A DNA stretch of 64,000 nucleotides. Origin: CAZUZS01 sp964624795. Its GTDB lineage: Bacteria; Calditrichota; Calditrichia; RBG-13-44-9. The notes under the pieces were generated by a model that ran no database searches, was not told where the DNA came from, and was given only the letters and a program-made list of their open reading frames with translations. This document shows, in pieces, positions 43,591 to 53,515 of the stretch. The first letter of the stretch is position 1, and each line of letters starts with the position of its first letter. Both the position numbers and the translations under genes were made by a program. The DNA is taken from the NCBI GenBank assembly GCA_964624795.1, contig CAZUZS010000009.1:1-64000 (forward strand). The letters run 5' to 3'.

Positions 43591-44727
43591 TCACTCCTGC
43601 AAAATCGGCCCTTTGTAGTCCTCGGGGTAATAAATGCCTTGCGACCCGCCAATCACAGCAATACTGTCTAATTCATTATTCACGAAGAATGCTTTGATGG
43701 TATCCGCGGACGCAACGTTTATTCCACGGTTTTCCTGCTTCTCCTTCAGATAGTAGCGGCTGCGGGCATTTGAAATGGCCCGTATTTCACGCAATTTGCG
43801 GTTTGAAATATACATTACGATTTCACGGCCCTCCAACCGATTTTCCTTTTCAGTTGCCGAATCCACCACCGAAATGGCTTCCGCACCGCCCTCTACCCTG
43901 ATGCGATCGATTTGTCTTTCGTGCAAAATCAACTGCATCTGCTTTCCAAACAGCTCGCTGTTTTCCTGGGTTGCATGAGGCTGGCCCTCCAGATAAATGA
44001 TATCCTCATCGAGCTGGTAAATCGCCGAATCGCAGGTGGCGTGCAGCGTTGCCTGATAAATCCGTACCGAGTCCCTGGCCACCGCCCTGCGCGGCTCACC
44101 AAAATAATAATCCATTTTGTCGGAAAAAATATTTAGCGTATCGGTGGAACTGCTGTCGACTCGCCAGAAGTGGGCGTTTTTTTCCACATAACTGTATTTT
44201 TCATCGGGGAGATACTCGCCCTCACGCCCGGTTATGGAAACCCGGTTTGGCGCATCATGTAAATAAAGGTGACCACTGGCCCGGATCTGATCGGTGCCGT
44301 AGTGGTACTCCAGGTAATCCGACCGCAGCCGCTGGCCTGGTCTTGAAACAAGCACATTCCCTTCCGAAACAGCAATTTTGGTTTTTTCGTGATATGTGAT
44401 CTGGTTTGCCCAAAGGGTATCTTTGCCGCGAATGAGTTTGACATCGTCAAAAAGTGTAATTTTATCCTCATCGCGATCGTACACGGCTCGATTACAGAAA
44501 AGCTGCAAACTGTCCTGACGCGCCTCAACATGGCCTTCAAGGACTTTCAGAGGTTTGCCGTCCTCAATAATGCCGCGGGAGACATCGGCGTGGAGAAGCT
44601 CCAGACGCGAGGCTCTTCTGGCGGCGCCGCTGTCCTGCAGCAAAGCACCCGTGGCGGCCGTTGCAGCCACCAAAAAAATAATGAAACTGTAAATCCCGGT
44701 TGGGGTGGAGTGAGGGGTATCCGTCAT
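43591..44727 (-). CDS. LptA/OstA-like periplasmic LPS transport protein
   Basis: A membrane-targeting segment (about 12-32) is followed by many OstA-type beta-jellyroll repeats (GHVEARQDSLQLFCNRAVYDRDEDKI and similar) over 378 residues, longer than E. coli LptA. It should form part of the periplasmic bridge for LPS. It overlaps the lptC stop by 4 bp and precedes lptB. The extra length resembles the FCB-type OstA proteins. Confidence 0.88.
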   Translation of the reverse strand: MTDTPHSTPTGIYSFIIFLVAATAATGALLQDSGAARRASRLELLHADVSRGIIEDGKPLKVLEGHVEARQDSLQLFCNRAVYDRDEDKITLFDDVKLIRGKDTLWANQITYHEKTKIAVSEGNVLVSRPGQRLRSDYLEYHYGTDQIRASGHLYLHDAPNRVSITGREGEYLPDEKYSYVEKNAHFWRVDSSSTDTLNIFSDKMDYYFGEPRRAVARDSVRIYQATLHATCDSAIYQLDEDIIYLEGQPHATQENSELFGKQMQLILHERQIDRIRVEGGAEAISVVDSATEKENRLEGREIVMYISNRKLREIRAISNARSRYYLKEKQENRGINVASADTIKAFFVNNELDSIAVIGGSQGIYYPEDYKGPILQE

Positions 44728-45287
44728 TTTTGCATTGGAATTTTTCGGCGTGAATAACCCCGTGCATTTCGGATTTCATAATTCTTTAGATCCGGATCGG
44801 ATACAAAGGAGTCGCCAATAATGGTGTCCTCGCTGGTGGTAAAACGCACCGGAACATCGCTAACGATTTTCTGGCGCTGGTTGTCCCAACTCAACTGATC
44901 GGATTGCAGAATAATTCCACTGTCGGAAACTACCACCACATGCCCCATGGCCTTCAGGTCATTGGTTTCGCTGTAAACAACGCCGCTGTCAGCGGTAAGC
45001 ACCGAATTATGCTTTCCTTCCCTGTCGTAGAAATCCACATGAATGCTGTCTTTCAGATCGGCAATCTTCTTTTCGGAGTAAACGGCGATATATCCCGCCC
45101 AAACATTGGCAATCCGCCGCCCCTCGTTAGTAATCGAAATTTTTGATTTCCAGAGTTCCTGGTCCGGGTAAGTACTCTTATTTGGGGTATTGGTCGGCTG
45201 ATCTTCCTCAAGCTTGCTGCACCCGAAGAGAAGTGAGAGCAAAATCAGCAATACAATTAATATTCTATTCTTCATTCTTTTATTCAT
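44724..45287 (-). CDS. lptC: LptC-like LPS export protein, lipoprotein form
   Basis: The 187-residue protein has an N-terminal LLSLLFGC lipobox (C23) and one OstA-like fold with DREGKHNSVLTADSGVVY and DLKAMGHVVVVSDSG. Cytoplasmic-membrane LptC accepts LPS from LptBFG and hands it to LptA. Lipid anchoring instead of a transmembrane helix is a known variant in other phyla. ATGA overlap with the LptA-like gene. Confidence 0.88.
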   Translation of the reverse strand: MNKRMKNRILIVLLILLSLLFGCSKLEEDQPTNTPNKSTYPDQELWKSKISITNEGRRIANVWAGYIAVYSEKKIADLKDSIHVDFYDREGKHNSVLTADSGVVYSETNDLKAMGHVVVVSDSGIILQSDQLSWDNQRQKIVSDVPVRFTTSEDTIIGDSFVSDPDLKNYEIRNARGYSRRKIPMQK

Positions 45288-45406
45288 CGGCTGCTTTTTT
45301 TATAAATGAATCCGGATAAATTTTACATTAAGCAATTTATAGCGAAATTCCCAGGAATAGTTTCAGCAAAAAAAGAAAAGTCATCAACTACGCCTGGCCT
45401 GCCGGT

Positions 45407-46384
45407 TCAGGCGATGCCGGCCCGCATGATGTCGTGAAGGTGAATGACGCCCACAAGTCTGTCTTGCTCGTCAACTACCGGCATCGCGATAATCCGGAAT
45501 TCCTCCATTTTTTTATATGCCGTGTACGCCAGGGTATTGAGCGGAATTGTCTTCGGATTTTGATTCATGACTTCCGATACGGGAATATTGAAAAAATGCT
45601 CGGTGCGTTCCACCAACCGGTTCAGATCCCCGGTAGTAATCACACCCAGTATGCGTGTTGCATCGTCAACAACCATGCAGATGCCCCTTTTGGACGCCAT
45701 TTGCAAAACAGCCTCTTTCATTTTTGCATCGCTGGAAACATACGGCAGCAGGTTCCCGGATTCCATGATATCATCAACTTTTAGCAACAATCTTTTGCCC
45801 AGGCTGCCGGCCGGATGCAGAAAGGCAAAATCTTCGCGGCCAAAATGCCTCTTTTCCAACAGCGCGATGGCCAGTGCGTCTCCCAAAACCGCCATTGCAG
45901 TGGTGCTGGAGGTTGGCGCTAAATCGTGCGGACAGGCCTCCTCCCGCACACCCAGGTTTAAAACCACATCGCTGTGTTTGGCAAGAACGGAATCAAGGTT
46001 CGATGTGATGGAAATAATCGGCACCCCTAATTTCCGGAATACCGGCAGCAGATAATTTAATTCATCTGTGTTGCCGCTTTTTGACAGGCAGATAACAACA
46101 TCATCTTTGTGCATGATACCGAGATCGCCGTGAATACCCTCGGAGGCGTGCAGGAAGTACGAGGCTGTGCCGGTAGATGCCAGGGTAGCGGCAATCTTGC
46201 GCCCAATTGCCCCCGACTTCCCCAGCCCGGTCACAATCACCCGACCGGTACGGGTAAGAATCAATTCTACCGCCTTTTTGAAATTACCATTGATCGAGGC
46301 TCTCAGTTTCTTCAGTGCTTCCACTTCCTGATCCACGACCCGGTAAGCAATATCCATAATTTCATTATCGTTTTCGATTTCCAT
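45407..46384 (-). CDS. kdsD: D-arabinose-5-phosphate isomerase
   Basis: An N-terminal SIS domain (TGLGKSGAIGRKIAATLASTG, and HGDLG at the sugar site) is followed by two CBS domains in 325 residues, the standard KdsD/GutQ layout. It makes arabinose-5-phosphate for Kdo synthesis. The ATG at 46384 is eight bases after AAGG, and a TTG two codons upstream is less likely. It sits between kdsC and lptC. Confidence 0.95.
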   Translation of the reverse strand: MEIENDNEIMDIAYRVVDQEVEALKKLRASINGNFKKAVELILTRTGRVIVTGLGKSGAIGRKIAATLASTGTASYFLHASEGIHGDLGIMHKDDVVICLSKSGNTDELNYLLPVFRKLGVPIISITSNLDSVLAKHSDVVLNLGVREEACPHDLAPTSSTTAMAVLGDALAIALLEKRHFGREDFAFLHPAGSLGKRLLLKVDDIMESGNLLPYVSSDAKMKEAVLQMASKRGICMVVDDATRILGVITTGDLNRLVERTEHFFNIPVSEVMNQNPKTIPLNTLAYTAYKKMEEFRIIAMPVVDEQDRLVGVIHLHDIMRAGIA

Positions 46385-46514
46385 AATCAAAACCTTCCGG
46401 GAAATTCCGGCATTTCATTTTTCAGCGCGCCCGACGGCGCATTCAGGAAAAGACTTCAATAGCCTGGCTAAGCATTTATGATATCCTGGCCTTCCGGCCA
46501 TGACCAGGGGTTGG

Positions 46515-47057
46515 CTACTCCCAGATTTTCCGCACAGCGGTTTCCATCGAACCCTGCGCGTCCAAAATTAGTTCGATCACTTCGCGTACTGCGCCCCGTC
46601 CGCCCGGCCTGCGGGTGATATAATGCGCAGCTTCTTTTGTGGGCGCGGTGGCGTTGCGAACCGCCACTGCCAATCCGACTTCGCGCAGGACGGGAATATC
46701 CGGCAGGTCGTCCCCAATAAAGCAGAAATTTTCGGAAGCCAGTTTAAGCTTTTCCTTCAATTCGACAAAGGCAGGCAGTTTCTTATCCTGCCCCAGGTAA
46801 AGATAATCCATCCTGATCTCCGTGGCACGTTTCCGGATAGTCCCACTTTCACGGGCAGAGATAATTCCTGTCTTAAGACCGGCTGCTTTTGCCAATTTTA
46901 TACCCTGTCCATCGTGCGCATCAAAATGTTTTATCTCCAACCCGTTGCTATCATAGACGATCATGCCCATTGTCATCACGCCGTCTACATCCATCAGAAC
47001 GACTTTAATCTTTCTTGCGCGTTCCACTATTTCCGCAGTTACTCTTCCATTCATCAT
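46515..47057 (-). CDS. kdsC: 3-deoxy-D-manno-octulosonate 8-phosphate phosphatase
   Basis: This small HAD phosphatase without a cap has catalytic D23-V-D25-G-V, the SARES motif, and GDDLPD for magnesium. About 180 residues is the usual KdsC length. It hydrolyses Kdo-8-phosphate. The start is one of two adjacent ATGs (47057 or 47054), and an in-frame TTG precedes them. Confidence 0.95.
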   Translation of the reverse strand: MMNGRVTAEIVERARKIKVVLMDVDGVMTMGMIVYDSNGLEIKHFDAHDGQGIKLAKAAGLKTGIISARESGTIRKRATEIRMDYLYLGQDKKLPAFVELKEKLKLASENFCFIGDDLPDIPVLREVGLAVAVRNATAPTKEAAHYITRRPGGRGAVREVIELILDAQGSMETAVRKIWE

Positions 47058-47086
47058 TGGCAACTCAACTCTTCCGTTTTCCCTGG

Positions 47087-47929
47087 TCAGTTTTTGATCA
47101 TATTTCCATTTAGGGGCGTGTGTACCATTTCATACACCGCCAGCAGTTTTTCGACGACTTCCCGAAATTTGGCAAGGGGGAGCTGCGAGGCAGCATCGCT
47201 CAGCGCCTTCGTCGGGTCGGGATGCACCTCCATGAAAATCGCGCTTACCGCACCGGTTGCCAGCGCTGCCCGGGCCAGCGGCAATATGAACTGCGGTTGG
47301 CCGCCGCTCTGATTTCCCATTCCACCAGGCAACTGTACGCTGTGGGTTGCATCGTACACCACCGGATACCCGGTCTGCTGCATGATGACCAGGCCGCGCA
47401 TGTCAACAACCAGGTTGCGGTAACCAAAAGTCGTTCCCCGCTCGGTGAGAAGGATATGGGAATTTCCCGTGCTTTCCACCTTCTCAGCCGCTTTTGCCAT
47501 ATCCTCGGGAGCCAGAAACTGCCCCTTCTTGATGTTTACTACCTTTCCGGTTCTTCCTGCGGCAACCAGCAGATCGGTCTGGCGGCAGAGAAAGGCCGGT
47601 ATCTGCAGCACATCGGCCACTTCAGCTACTATCGGGACTTCCAGCTCGTTATGGACATCCGTCAGCAGTGGCAGCCCGGTTTCTTCTTTCATTATTTTGA
47701 ATATTCGCAGCGCATCCGCAAAATCCAGCCCTTCAAAACCGCTGAGAGCCGTTCTGTTCGCTTTGCGAAAAGATGATTTGAAGATGAGCTGAAGCGGCAG
47801 ATCTTCTGTTTCCTGTTTTAGCCTGGCGGCGGTTTCCAGGATCAGTTTTTCACTCTCCGCCACACAGGGACCGGCAATTATCGTCAGCATTTCACCGGCG
47901 CCGATTTTAAGTTTATCTAATTTAACCAT
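47087..47929 (-). CDS. kdsA: 3-deoxy-8-phosphooctulonate synthase
   Basis: The 280-residue TIM-barrel enzyme shows GPCVAES, the KSSFRKANRT segment, and DATHSVQLPGG near the C-terminal side. It condenses PEP with arabinose-5-phosphate to Kdo-8-phosphate. The segment YDATHSVQ has Asp where metal-independent forms have Asn, and C14 precedes it, suggesting the metal-dependent class (inference). Next in the row before kdsC. Confidence 0.95.
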   Translation of the reverse strand: MVKLDKLKIGAGEMLTIIAGPCVAESEKLILETAARLKQETEDLPLQLIFKSSFRKANRTALSGFEGLDFADALRIFKIMKEETGLPLLTDVHNELEVPIVAEVADVLQIPAFLCRQTDLLVAAGRTGKVVNIKKGQFLAPEDMAKAAEKVESTGNSHILLTERGTTFGYRNLVVDMRGLVIMQQTGYPVVYDATHSVQLPGGMGNQSGGQPQFILPLARAALATGAVSAIFMEVHPDPTKALSDAASQLPLAKFREVVEKLLAVYEMVHTPLNGNMIKN

Positions 47930-48078
47930 AAGAATTTATATCCAAATTTTTTGGCAGCTTTCCGATTCTTTTTTCTCGATAGGAATTGTGCCGACGCTCA
48001 GATTCGTGTCGATAAAGTTTGCAGCTCATATATGCAGCACCAATTCAGGCAGTATTTTCATTAAATCGGTTTTGGACC

Positions 48079-48453
48079 TTATTCTTTGCCTTCGCGCAAA
48101 ATTCGCTCCCTTACCGTTTCCTGAGTCAATCGCTGTTCCTGGTAATCCTGGTACCAATTTGCGAGGTCCTGCTCCGTCCACTTTTTTGGCAACAGAAATT
48201 TTAGGATGTCTCCGGTTGGTGGTAAGAAATCATTTGCGAACTCACACCATCTTAACTCATTCTCGCACAAAACACAGAAATATGCTTTTTCCGATCCTTC
48301 TGTTTCCAGCACTGTACCGCCGGAGCTGCAAAAGTCGCAGATATGGTCACTGAAAACATAGCGCATGCCATCCGGAAGAGCAAAAACATCTTCCGCCGGA
48401 TTCACGCTGACAAAGTCAATCTCCGAAAAATCTTTGATCTCATAAACTGCCAC
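48079..48453 (-). CDS. Small protein with two CxxC pairs, function unknown
   Basis: I do not recognise this 124-residue protein. It has no signal peptide. C-D-F-C and C-V-L-C pairs, about 22 residues apart, suggest a zinc ribbon. An acidic/aromatic C-terminal half follows. Start GTG at 48453 has AAGGATAG upstream. It lies between pyrG (28 bp upstream) and kdsA on the same strand, so it is probably part of the Kdo cluster. Confidence 0.7.
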   Translation of the reverse strand: MAVYEIKDFSEIDFVSVNPAEDVFALPDGMRYVFSDHICDFCSSGGTVLETEGSEKAYFCVLCENELRWCEFANDFLPPTGDILKFLLPKKWTEQDLANWYQDYQEQRLTQETVRERILREGKE

Positions 48454-48480
48454 TATAACTATCCTTCTCTCGCTTCCTTA

Positions 48481-50109
48481 TCATTTACCCCGGCAGTATT
48501 CCAGCGATGCCCGCACAAAACTAACATAGAGCGGGTGCGGCCGCGTGATGCGGCTTTTCAACTCCGGGTGGAACTGGCATCCCACAAAATGAGGATGATC
48601 CTTTAATTCGATTATTTCGACCAGGTTGCCATCCGGGGAAAGTCCGCTGAGGATGAGCCCGTGCTCCTGCAAAATCCGGCGATATTCATTATTCACCTCG
48701 TAGCGGTGGCGGTGCCGCTCACCGACATGGGTGCTCTGGTAGGCCTGGTAGGCAATGCTATCCTCCTTTATCACGCACGGGTAGGAACCAAGCCGCATAG
48801 TGCCACCCATTTCTTTTATGCCCTTCTGGGATTCCATGATGTGAATTACAGGGTGCGGGGTGGATGCATCGAATTCCAGGCTGTTGGCATTTTTTATACC
48901 GCAGACATTTCGGGCAAGCTCTATCACGGCACACTGCAGACCAAGGCATATTCCAAAAAACGGGATTTTATTCTCCCGGGCATAACGGATCGCCTTCAGT
49001 TTGCCTTCTATTCCACGATCGCCGAATCCACCGGGAATCAGGATTCCGCAAACCCCCGCCAGATGTTTGTCAACATCCTCATTTTCCAACATTTCAGTAT
49101 CAATCCAAATTAAGTTCACCCGCGCATCGTTGGCAACGCCGGCGTGAGTGAACGATTCGGCAATGCTTTTGTAGGCATCCTTCAGTTTAACATATTTACC
49201 GCAAATCGCAATCTTAACCGAAAACTTCGGTTTCTTGATCTTTTCGACTATATCAATTAATGGCTGCAAATCGGGAGCTGGGGCGTCGAGCTTCAGGCGC
49301 TCGATAACCTGGGTATCCAGGTTTTGTTCTGCGTATCGCAGCGGTACCTCATAAATGGTTGAAACATCCGCCGCCTCGATCACTTTTTCGGGGCGGACAT
49401 TACAAAATAGCGCGATCTTTTCCTTCAGGCTTTTATTGAGGTGGCGGTCGGTACGGCAAAGCAGAAAATCGGGTTGAATTCCAATTTCGCGCAAGCGCAT
49501 GACGCTGTGCTGGGTTGGCTTGGTCTTCGGTTCGCCGGCCGATTCAATAAACGGCACCAGCGTGAGATGCAGCGTGATGGCATTTTCCGGCCCGGCTTCC
49601 AGGCAGAATTGACGGATAGATTCGAGAAACGGCTGACTTTCGATATCGCCGACCGTACCGCCAACTTCAACGATAATGACCTGCGCTTCGGTTTCGCGCG
49701 CCAAACCGATGATGCGCTGCTTTATTTCATCCGTTATGTGCGGAATCACCTGCACGGTGGCGCCCAGGTAATCTCCCCGCCTTTCTTTAGAGATCACAGT
49801 GTTGTAAATCTGGCCGGTAGTGACATTGTTCATCTGCGACATATTTTCAGAAATGAATCGCTCGTAGTGACCCAGATCCAGATCGGTTTCGGCGCCATCT
49901 TCAGTTACGTAAACCTCGCCATGCTGATACGGACTCATGGTCCCCGGATCAACATTGATATAGGGATCCATCTTCATGATGGTCACTTTTAATCCCCGGG
50001 CTTTCAGTAAAAAACCGAGAGACGCACAAGCGATGCCCTTCCCCAGCGAGGAAACCACCCCGCCGGTGACAAAAATAAATTTGGTATTTTCAGGAATCCG
50101 CTGACTCAA
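48481..50109 (-). CDS. pyrG: CTP synthase
   Basis: The 542-residue enzyme has the N-terminal FVTGGVVSSLGKG synthetase motif and a C-terminal glutamine amidotransferase with the nucleophile in GICLGLQ. It makes CTP from UTP. The start is a TTG at 50109 overlapping the kdsB stop (TTGA), with AAGGTG upstream. No ATG lies between it and the conserved motif. Position with kdsB fits supply of CTP for CMP-Kdo. Confidence 0.97.
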   Translation of the reverse strand: MSQRIPENTKFIFVTGGVVSSLGKGIACASLGFLLKARGLKVTIMKMDPYINVDPGTMSPYQHGEVYVTEDGAETDLDLGHYERFISENMSQMNNVTTGQIYNTVISKERRGDYLGATVQVIPHITDEIKQRIIGLARETEAQVIIVEVGGTVGDIESQPFLESIRQFCLEAGPENAITLHLTLVPFIESAGEPKTKPTQHSVMRLREIGIQPDFLLCRTDRHLNKSLKEKIALFCNVRPEKVIEAADVSTIYEVPLRYAEQNLDTQVIERLKLDAPAPDLQPLIDIVEKIKKPKFSVKIAICGKYVKLKDAYKSIAESFTHAGVANDARVNLIWIDTEMLENEDVDKHLAGVCGILIPGGFGDRGIEGKLKAIRYARENKIPFFGICLGLQCAVIELARNVCGIKNANSLEFDASTPHPVIHIMESQKGIKEMGGTMRLGSYPCVIKEDSIAYQAYQSTHVGERHRHRYEVNNEYRRILQEHGLILSGLSPDGNLVEIIELKDHPHFVGCQFHPELKSRITRPHPLYVSFVRASLEYCRGK

Positions 50110-50852
50110 AACGCACCTTTTTCTTTAATTAATTGTTCCACGATTTTCACATCGTCTGCCGTATCCACTCCCACAGAGGGCAGCCTGGCTTCTATGACCT
50201 TAATAGCAAACCCACGATCCAGAATCCGCAACTGCTCCAGTTTTTCTGCTTCTTCCAGGTCCGCAGGTTCCCATGTTACATATTCCAATAAAAAATCCCT
50301 CCGGTAAATATACACACCAATATGCTGAAACAAAACCGGCAGGGGCCGAAAATTGCTGTCCCTAAAGTATGGGATCGGCAACCGTGAAAAGAATAACGCA
50401 CGCCCGCTGTTATCGGTCAACACCTTAACTACCGCCGGATTTTTCCAGCGCTCTTCTTCCTTTAGCGGGTAGCCCAGGGTTGATACATGAAGTTGTGGAT
50501 CCTGTTCCACTGCTTCTATGGCCTGCCCAACTCCGGCGGCATCGATGAGCGGCTCATCTCCCTGCAGATTTACCACAATATCGCACTCCAGATCCCGGGC
50601 CACCCACCCAACACGGTCGCTGCCCGACCGAAGGTTGGCTGGCGTCATTACCGCTTCGTTGCCGCCCTCTTTCACCACCTTGGCGATTCGGGCATCGTCT
50701 GTGGCCACGATAATTCGATCCACGGCCGGAATTTCCTTCGCCCGTTCCACCACGTGGCTAATGAGCGGCCGGCCACCCAGGAGAACCAATGGTTTTCCCG
50801 GCAGACGCACCGAATTATAGCGGGCCGGTATGATGGCAATAATTTTCGACAT
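50106..50852 (-). CDS. kdsB: 3-deoxy-manno-octulosonate cytidylyltransferase
   Basis: The protein begins MSKIIAIIPARYNSVRLPGKPL, the classical KdsB CTP-binding loop, and has VNLQGDEPLI in the middle. It activates Kdo as CMP-Kdo. The ATG at 50852 is chosen because it matches the family N-terminus and follows a GGGGG stretch. An earlier in-frame start at 50900 adds residues without family support. First gene of the kds-lpt row. Confidence 0.95.
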   Translation of the reverse strand: MSKIIAIIPARYNSVRLPGKPLVLLGGRPLISHVVERAKEIPAVDRIIVATDDARIAKVVKEGGNEAVMTPANLRSGSDRVGWVARDLECDIVVNLQGDEPLIDAAGVGQAIEAVEQDPQLHVSTLGYPLKEEERWKNPAVVKVLTDNSGRALFFSRLPIPYFRDSNFRPLPVLFQHIGVYIYRRDFLLEYVTWEPADLEEAEKLEQLRILDRGFAIKVIEARLPSVGVDTADDVKIVEQLIKEKGAF

Positions 50853-51094
50853 CAGGCAAATCCCCCGGCAAGGGCACAGCATTTTCTTGTGTTCGGGCAA
50901 TTATACCAAGCCATTTCCACACGGTCGATATCCATTTGCCGCCTATATCTTTTCAGATTTTTCAAAATTTCGATCTTCATAAATATTACGACCACCCGCG
51001 TTAATTTTATGAATCGCTCGGAATTCCGCCGCGTCCTCTGCCAAACCAATATGTTTAACCGCCTTCCGCACAGTGAAAGCAGATGTGTGGATTC

Positions 51095-51532
51095 TTATTG
51101 AAATTCCTTTTTAAAAAACAGGAATATCCCCGAACGGGGATTGAGTGCCTTATTCTCTGCCTCACAACGGATAAACCAGTTCTTCTTCAATTGAAGATCC
51201 AACCGTGCAGTAAACGATTGACGGCTAAGGGTAATTGGCTGCTCATATTGCAGGTGAACACGATTATTATAAAAGTCTCTCCAATATCGCAGATTCCTTC
51301 GGGAAATATCGAATTCACCGATCTCATCCAGGTAAGCCTTAATGCTCTCCCGATAATACCCGGTTAGCACAGAATCCAGCTTTTGAACCCGGTATGTAAG
51401 ATTTTGGCCGGCCGATACAAACGGTTTCATAGAGACCTGTGCCGGGCTAAAATAAAGAAATACCATAATAAAAACAACCGCGAAAACAGATGACCGCTTC
51501 CACAAAACAACCGACATTTGAAGTTTTTTCAA
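51095..51532 (-). CDS. Short exported protein resembling a TamB C-terminal end
   Basis: The 145 residues comprise a hydrophobic signal/anchor (about 13-31) and a segment whose final 65 residues, alternating beta strands ending in IFLFFKKEFQ, look like the outer-membrane-facing end of TamB/DUF490 proteins. Full TamB is over 1000 residues. It follows an Omp85 gene by 24 bp, as tamB follows tamA. TTG start at 51532 with GAGGA upstream; ATG at 51517 is an alternative. The resemblance is by eye only. Confidence 0.5.
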   Translation of the reverse strand: MKKLQMSVVLWKRSSVFAVVFIMVFLYFSPAQVSMKPFVSAGQNLTYRVQKLDSVLTGYYRESIKAYLDEIGEFDISRRNLRYWRDFYNNRVHLQYEQPITLSRQSFTARLDLQLKKNWFIRCEAENKALNPRSGIFLFFKKEFQ

Positions 51533-51556
51533 AATGAAAATCCTCGAGCCAAAAAG

Positions 51557-53092
51557 TTAAAAGTGCTGCCCGTATCCGAAATGAATCCATCCCGGATTCT
51601 GAACGGTAAACTGGTTAATTTTGAAGCCGAGATCCAAAGCGAAAAGATTTCCCCTCCAGCGGTAGCGCAGCCCCGGGCCTGCGCTAAACACTAATTTGTT
51701 AAGCTTAATCTCCTGAATATCATTACATAATTGTCCACTGTCCAGGAAGAGGATCAGTTGCCAGCGGCTTGTTAGCCAGCGTCTGATCTCCATCGAATTA
51801 TAAAGCATCACCAATCCGCCGGTAAACTTTCCTTCGTTATTGCGGGGACCCAAACGGTTGTTCCGGTAGCCGCGGAGATTGTGCGAACCACCCAGGAGAA
51901 AGCGCTGATAATCCGGCACCTGGTCTGTTTCAGCAAATCCTTCCAGCCAGCCGCCCTGTGAATGGAGCGCCAAAACGGTTTTCGCCCCCAAGGGAAAATA
52001 AAAAGTGGAACCCATTGTTATTCGGTGGAAATTATTGCTGCCGCCCAAAAATCCGCCGTTGTATTGGTACATCATCTCCGCTCTGACGCCGCGAGCCGGA
52101 TTCAGCATGGAATGCACATTATTGTATGACAGTCGCCACCGCAGTTGCCGGTTTTGATCTACCCTGTCCCGAATGGCGCTGTTATTCACCACAGTGTTCG
52201 TCACCTTGTACAACCATACCCGGTCGAATGCGACACCAAAACCGGCGCTCAGATTTTCCATCAACATAAGACGCCAGGTGCTTTCCAGTGACATCTTTCG
52301 GAAACTAAACGACACATAAGTCGGGTGGTCTGTTTCGAACCCCAGGTCGTTGGACCACTGCAAGTTTTTCCAAATGAAAATGGGGTCCAGGTAATTCAGG
52401 TGCAACCGGTAATGCTTCAGGAAAAGGTGAGAGGTATAGAAGAAGGATACAAAACCATCCATACGGATCATTTCACCAGCCCGGCGGAAATGGCGGTGAC
52501 CGAATTCAGATATGAATTTAACGCCGTCCTCAGTGTCCAACCCAAAGCCACTCCCCAGGAAATATGGTTTTCGTTCTTTCACCACGAGCTGCAAATTGAC
52601 CCGTTTACTGCTCATATCAAAACCTTCCACCGAAAACATGACAGAGTCAAACATGGCAGTGCCATTGAGCTGTTCCTGGAATTCAAGGATTGTGGATCGG
52701 GAAAGCGGCCTTTCCTTGTCAACCTGCAAATACTTCCTGATGAATTCGGGCCGGTTATATTGCAGACCAATGATATCTATTTTGCCGAGATAAAAGCGAT
52801 CATCTTCCCGGATTGTAAAAACGGCTGAATCGGCTCCGTTCGAAATGTGGACCAACCGGGAATCAACCTCGGCCAGCAGGAATCCTTTATCCTCATAAAA
52901 ATTAAGCAGGATTTCCTGCGCCCTCGACACGTCTGCCGGCTTGGCTGTCGAAAAAGTCAGAAAGAGAATTTCCCGGGTTAGCTGGTTGTTACTGAAGGTC
53001 TTATTTCCAACAAACTTTATGTTGTATTGTGCTTCAACCTTGCCCAAACTGAGAAAGATCAACAGAATAACAGCAATTAATAAATTTTTCAT
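51557..53092 (-). CDS. Omp85-family outer-membrane protein (TamA/BamA-like)
   Basis: With the ATG at 53092 the 511-residue protein starts with a clear signal peptide (MKNLLIAVILLIFLSLGKVEAQ region). Two or three POTRA-like domains (IKFVGNKTFSNNQL; IDIIGLQYNRPEFIRKYL) precede a 16-strand barrel with the L6 motif LRGYR and a C-terminal aromatic. Fewer POTRAs than BamA suggests TamA. The TamB-tail-like gene follows. An upstream in-frame start (53200) gives an N-terminus without a signal. Confidence 0.82.
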   Translation of the reverse strand: MKNLLIAVILLIFLSLGKVEAQYNIKFVGNKTFSNNQLTREILFLTFSTAKPADVSRAQEILLNFYEDKGFLLAEVDSRLVHISNGADSAVFTIREDDRFYLGKIDIIGLQYNRPEFIRKYLQVDKERPLSRSTILEFQEQLNGTAMFDSVMFSVEGFDMSSKRVNLQLVVKERKPYFLGSGFGLDTEDGVKFISEFGHRHFRRAGEMIRMDGFVSFFYTSHLFLKHYRLHLNYLDPIFIWKNLQWSNDLGFETDHPTYVSFSFRKMSLESTWRLMLMENLSAGFGVAFDRVWLYKVTNTVVNNSAIRDRVDQNRQLRWRLSYNNVHSMLNPARGVRAEMMYQYNGGFLGGSNNFHRITMGSTFYFPLGAKTVLALHSQGGWLEGFAETDQVPDYQRFLLGGSHNLRGYRNNRLGPRNNEGKFTGGLVMLYNSMEIRRWLTSRWQLILFLDSGQLCNDIQEIKLNKLVFSAGPGLRYRWRGNLFALDLGFKINQFTVQNPGWIHFGYGQHF

Positions 53093-53515
53093 CGGGCTTA
53101 AATTTATCATTTTAGCTTTCTTATTGCAAGCCGGGGAGAAGAATTCCGCTTCACGATAATCCTCCAAAAATGGCAGAGATTGCACATTCGAATTTTCCAT
53201 AACCTGTAGATTCTGTAATGAAATTGTAGCGAGTTGGTTTCACCCATGCCAAGATTCTTTCTCTTGGCTTCCAATAAATGCTTAGTTTCAGGTGACACGT
53301 AACGTTACAGGAGAAAATGCCTTACTTACTTAGTATTTTCAGGATGCGAGAAAATAGAGTCAAGCTGGAACCAAAATTCAACTTGGCATGTTCATTCCAA
53401 CCGGGAGGCGGCAGGTTGAACAATTTTCAGTGATTCCAGGTATCAGGACAAATGTTTCTTTGGTGGACAAAAATTAGAAGCAAATATCATTTACGCCAAA
53501 AACAGGTTATGTATT
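53093..53515. other. Divergent intergenic region between Omp85 and VOC genes
   Basis: No clear hairpin, repeat or conserved reading frame is visible. It probably holds promoters for both directions, but I cannot place them with confidence. Confidence 0.5.
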
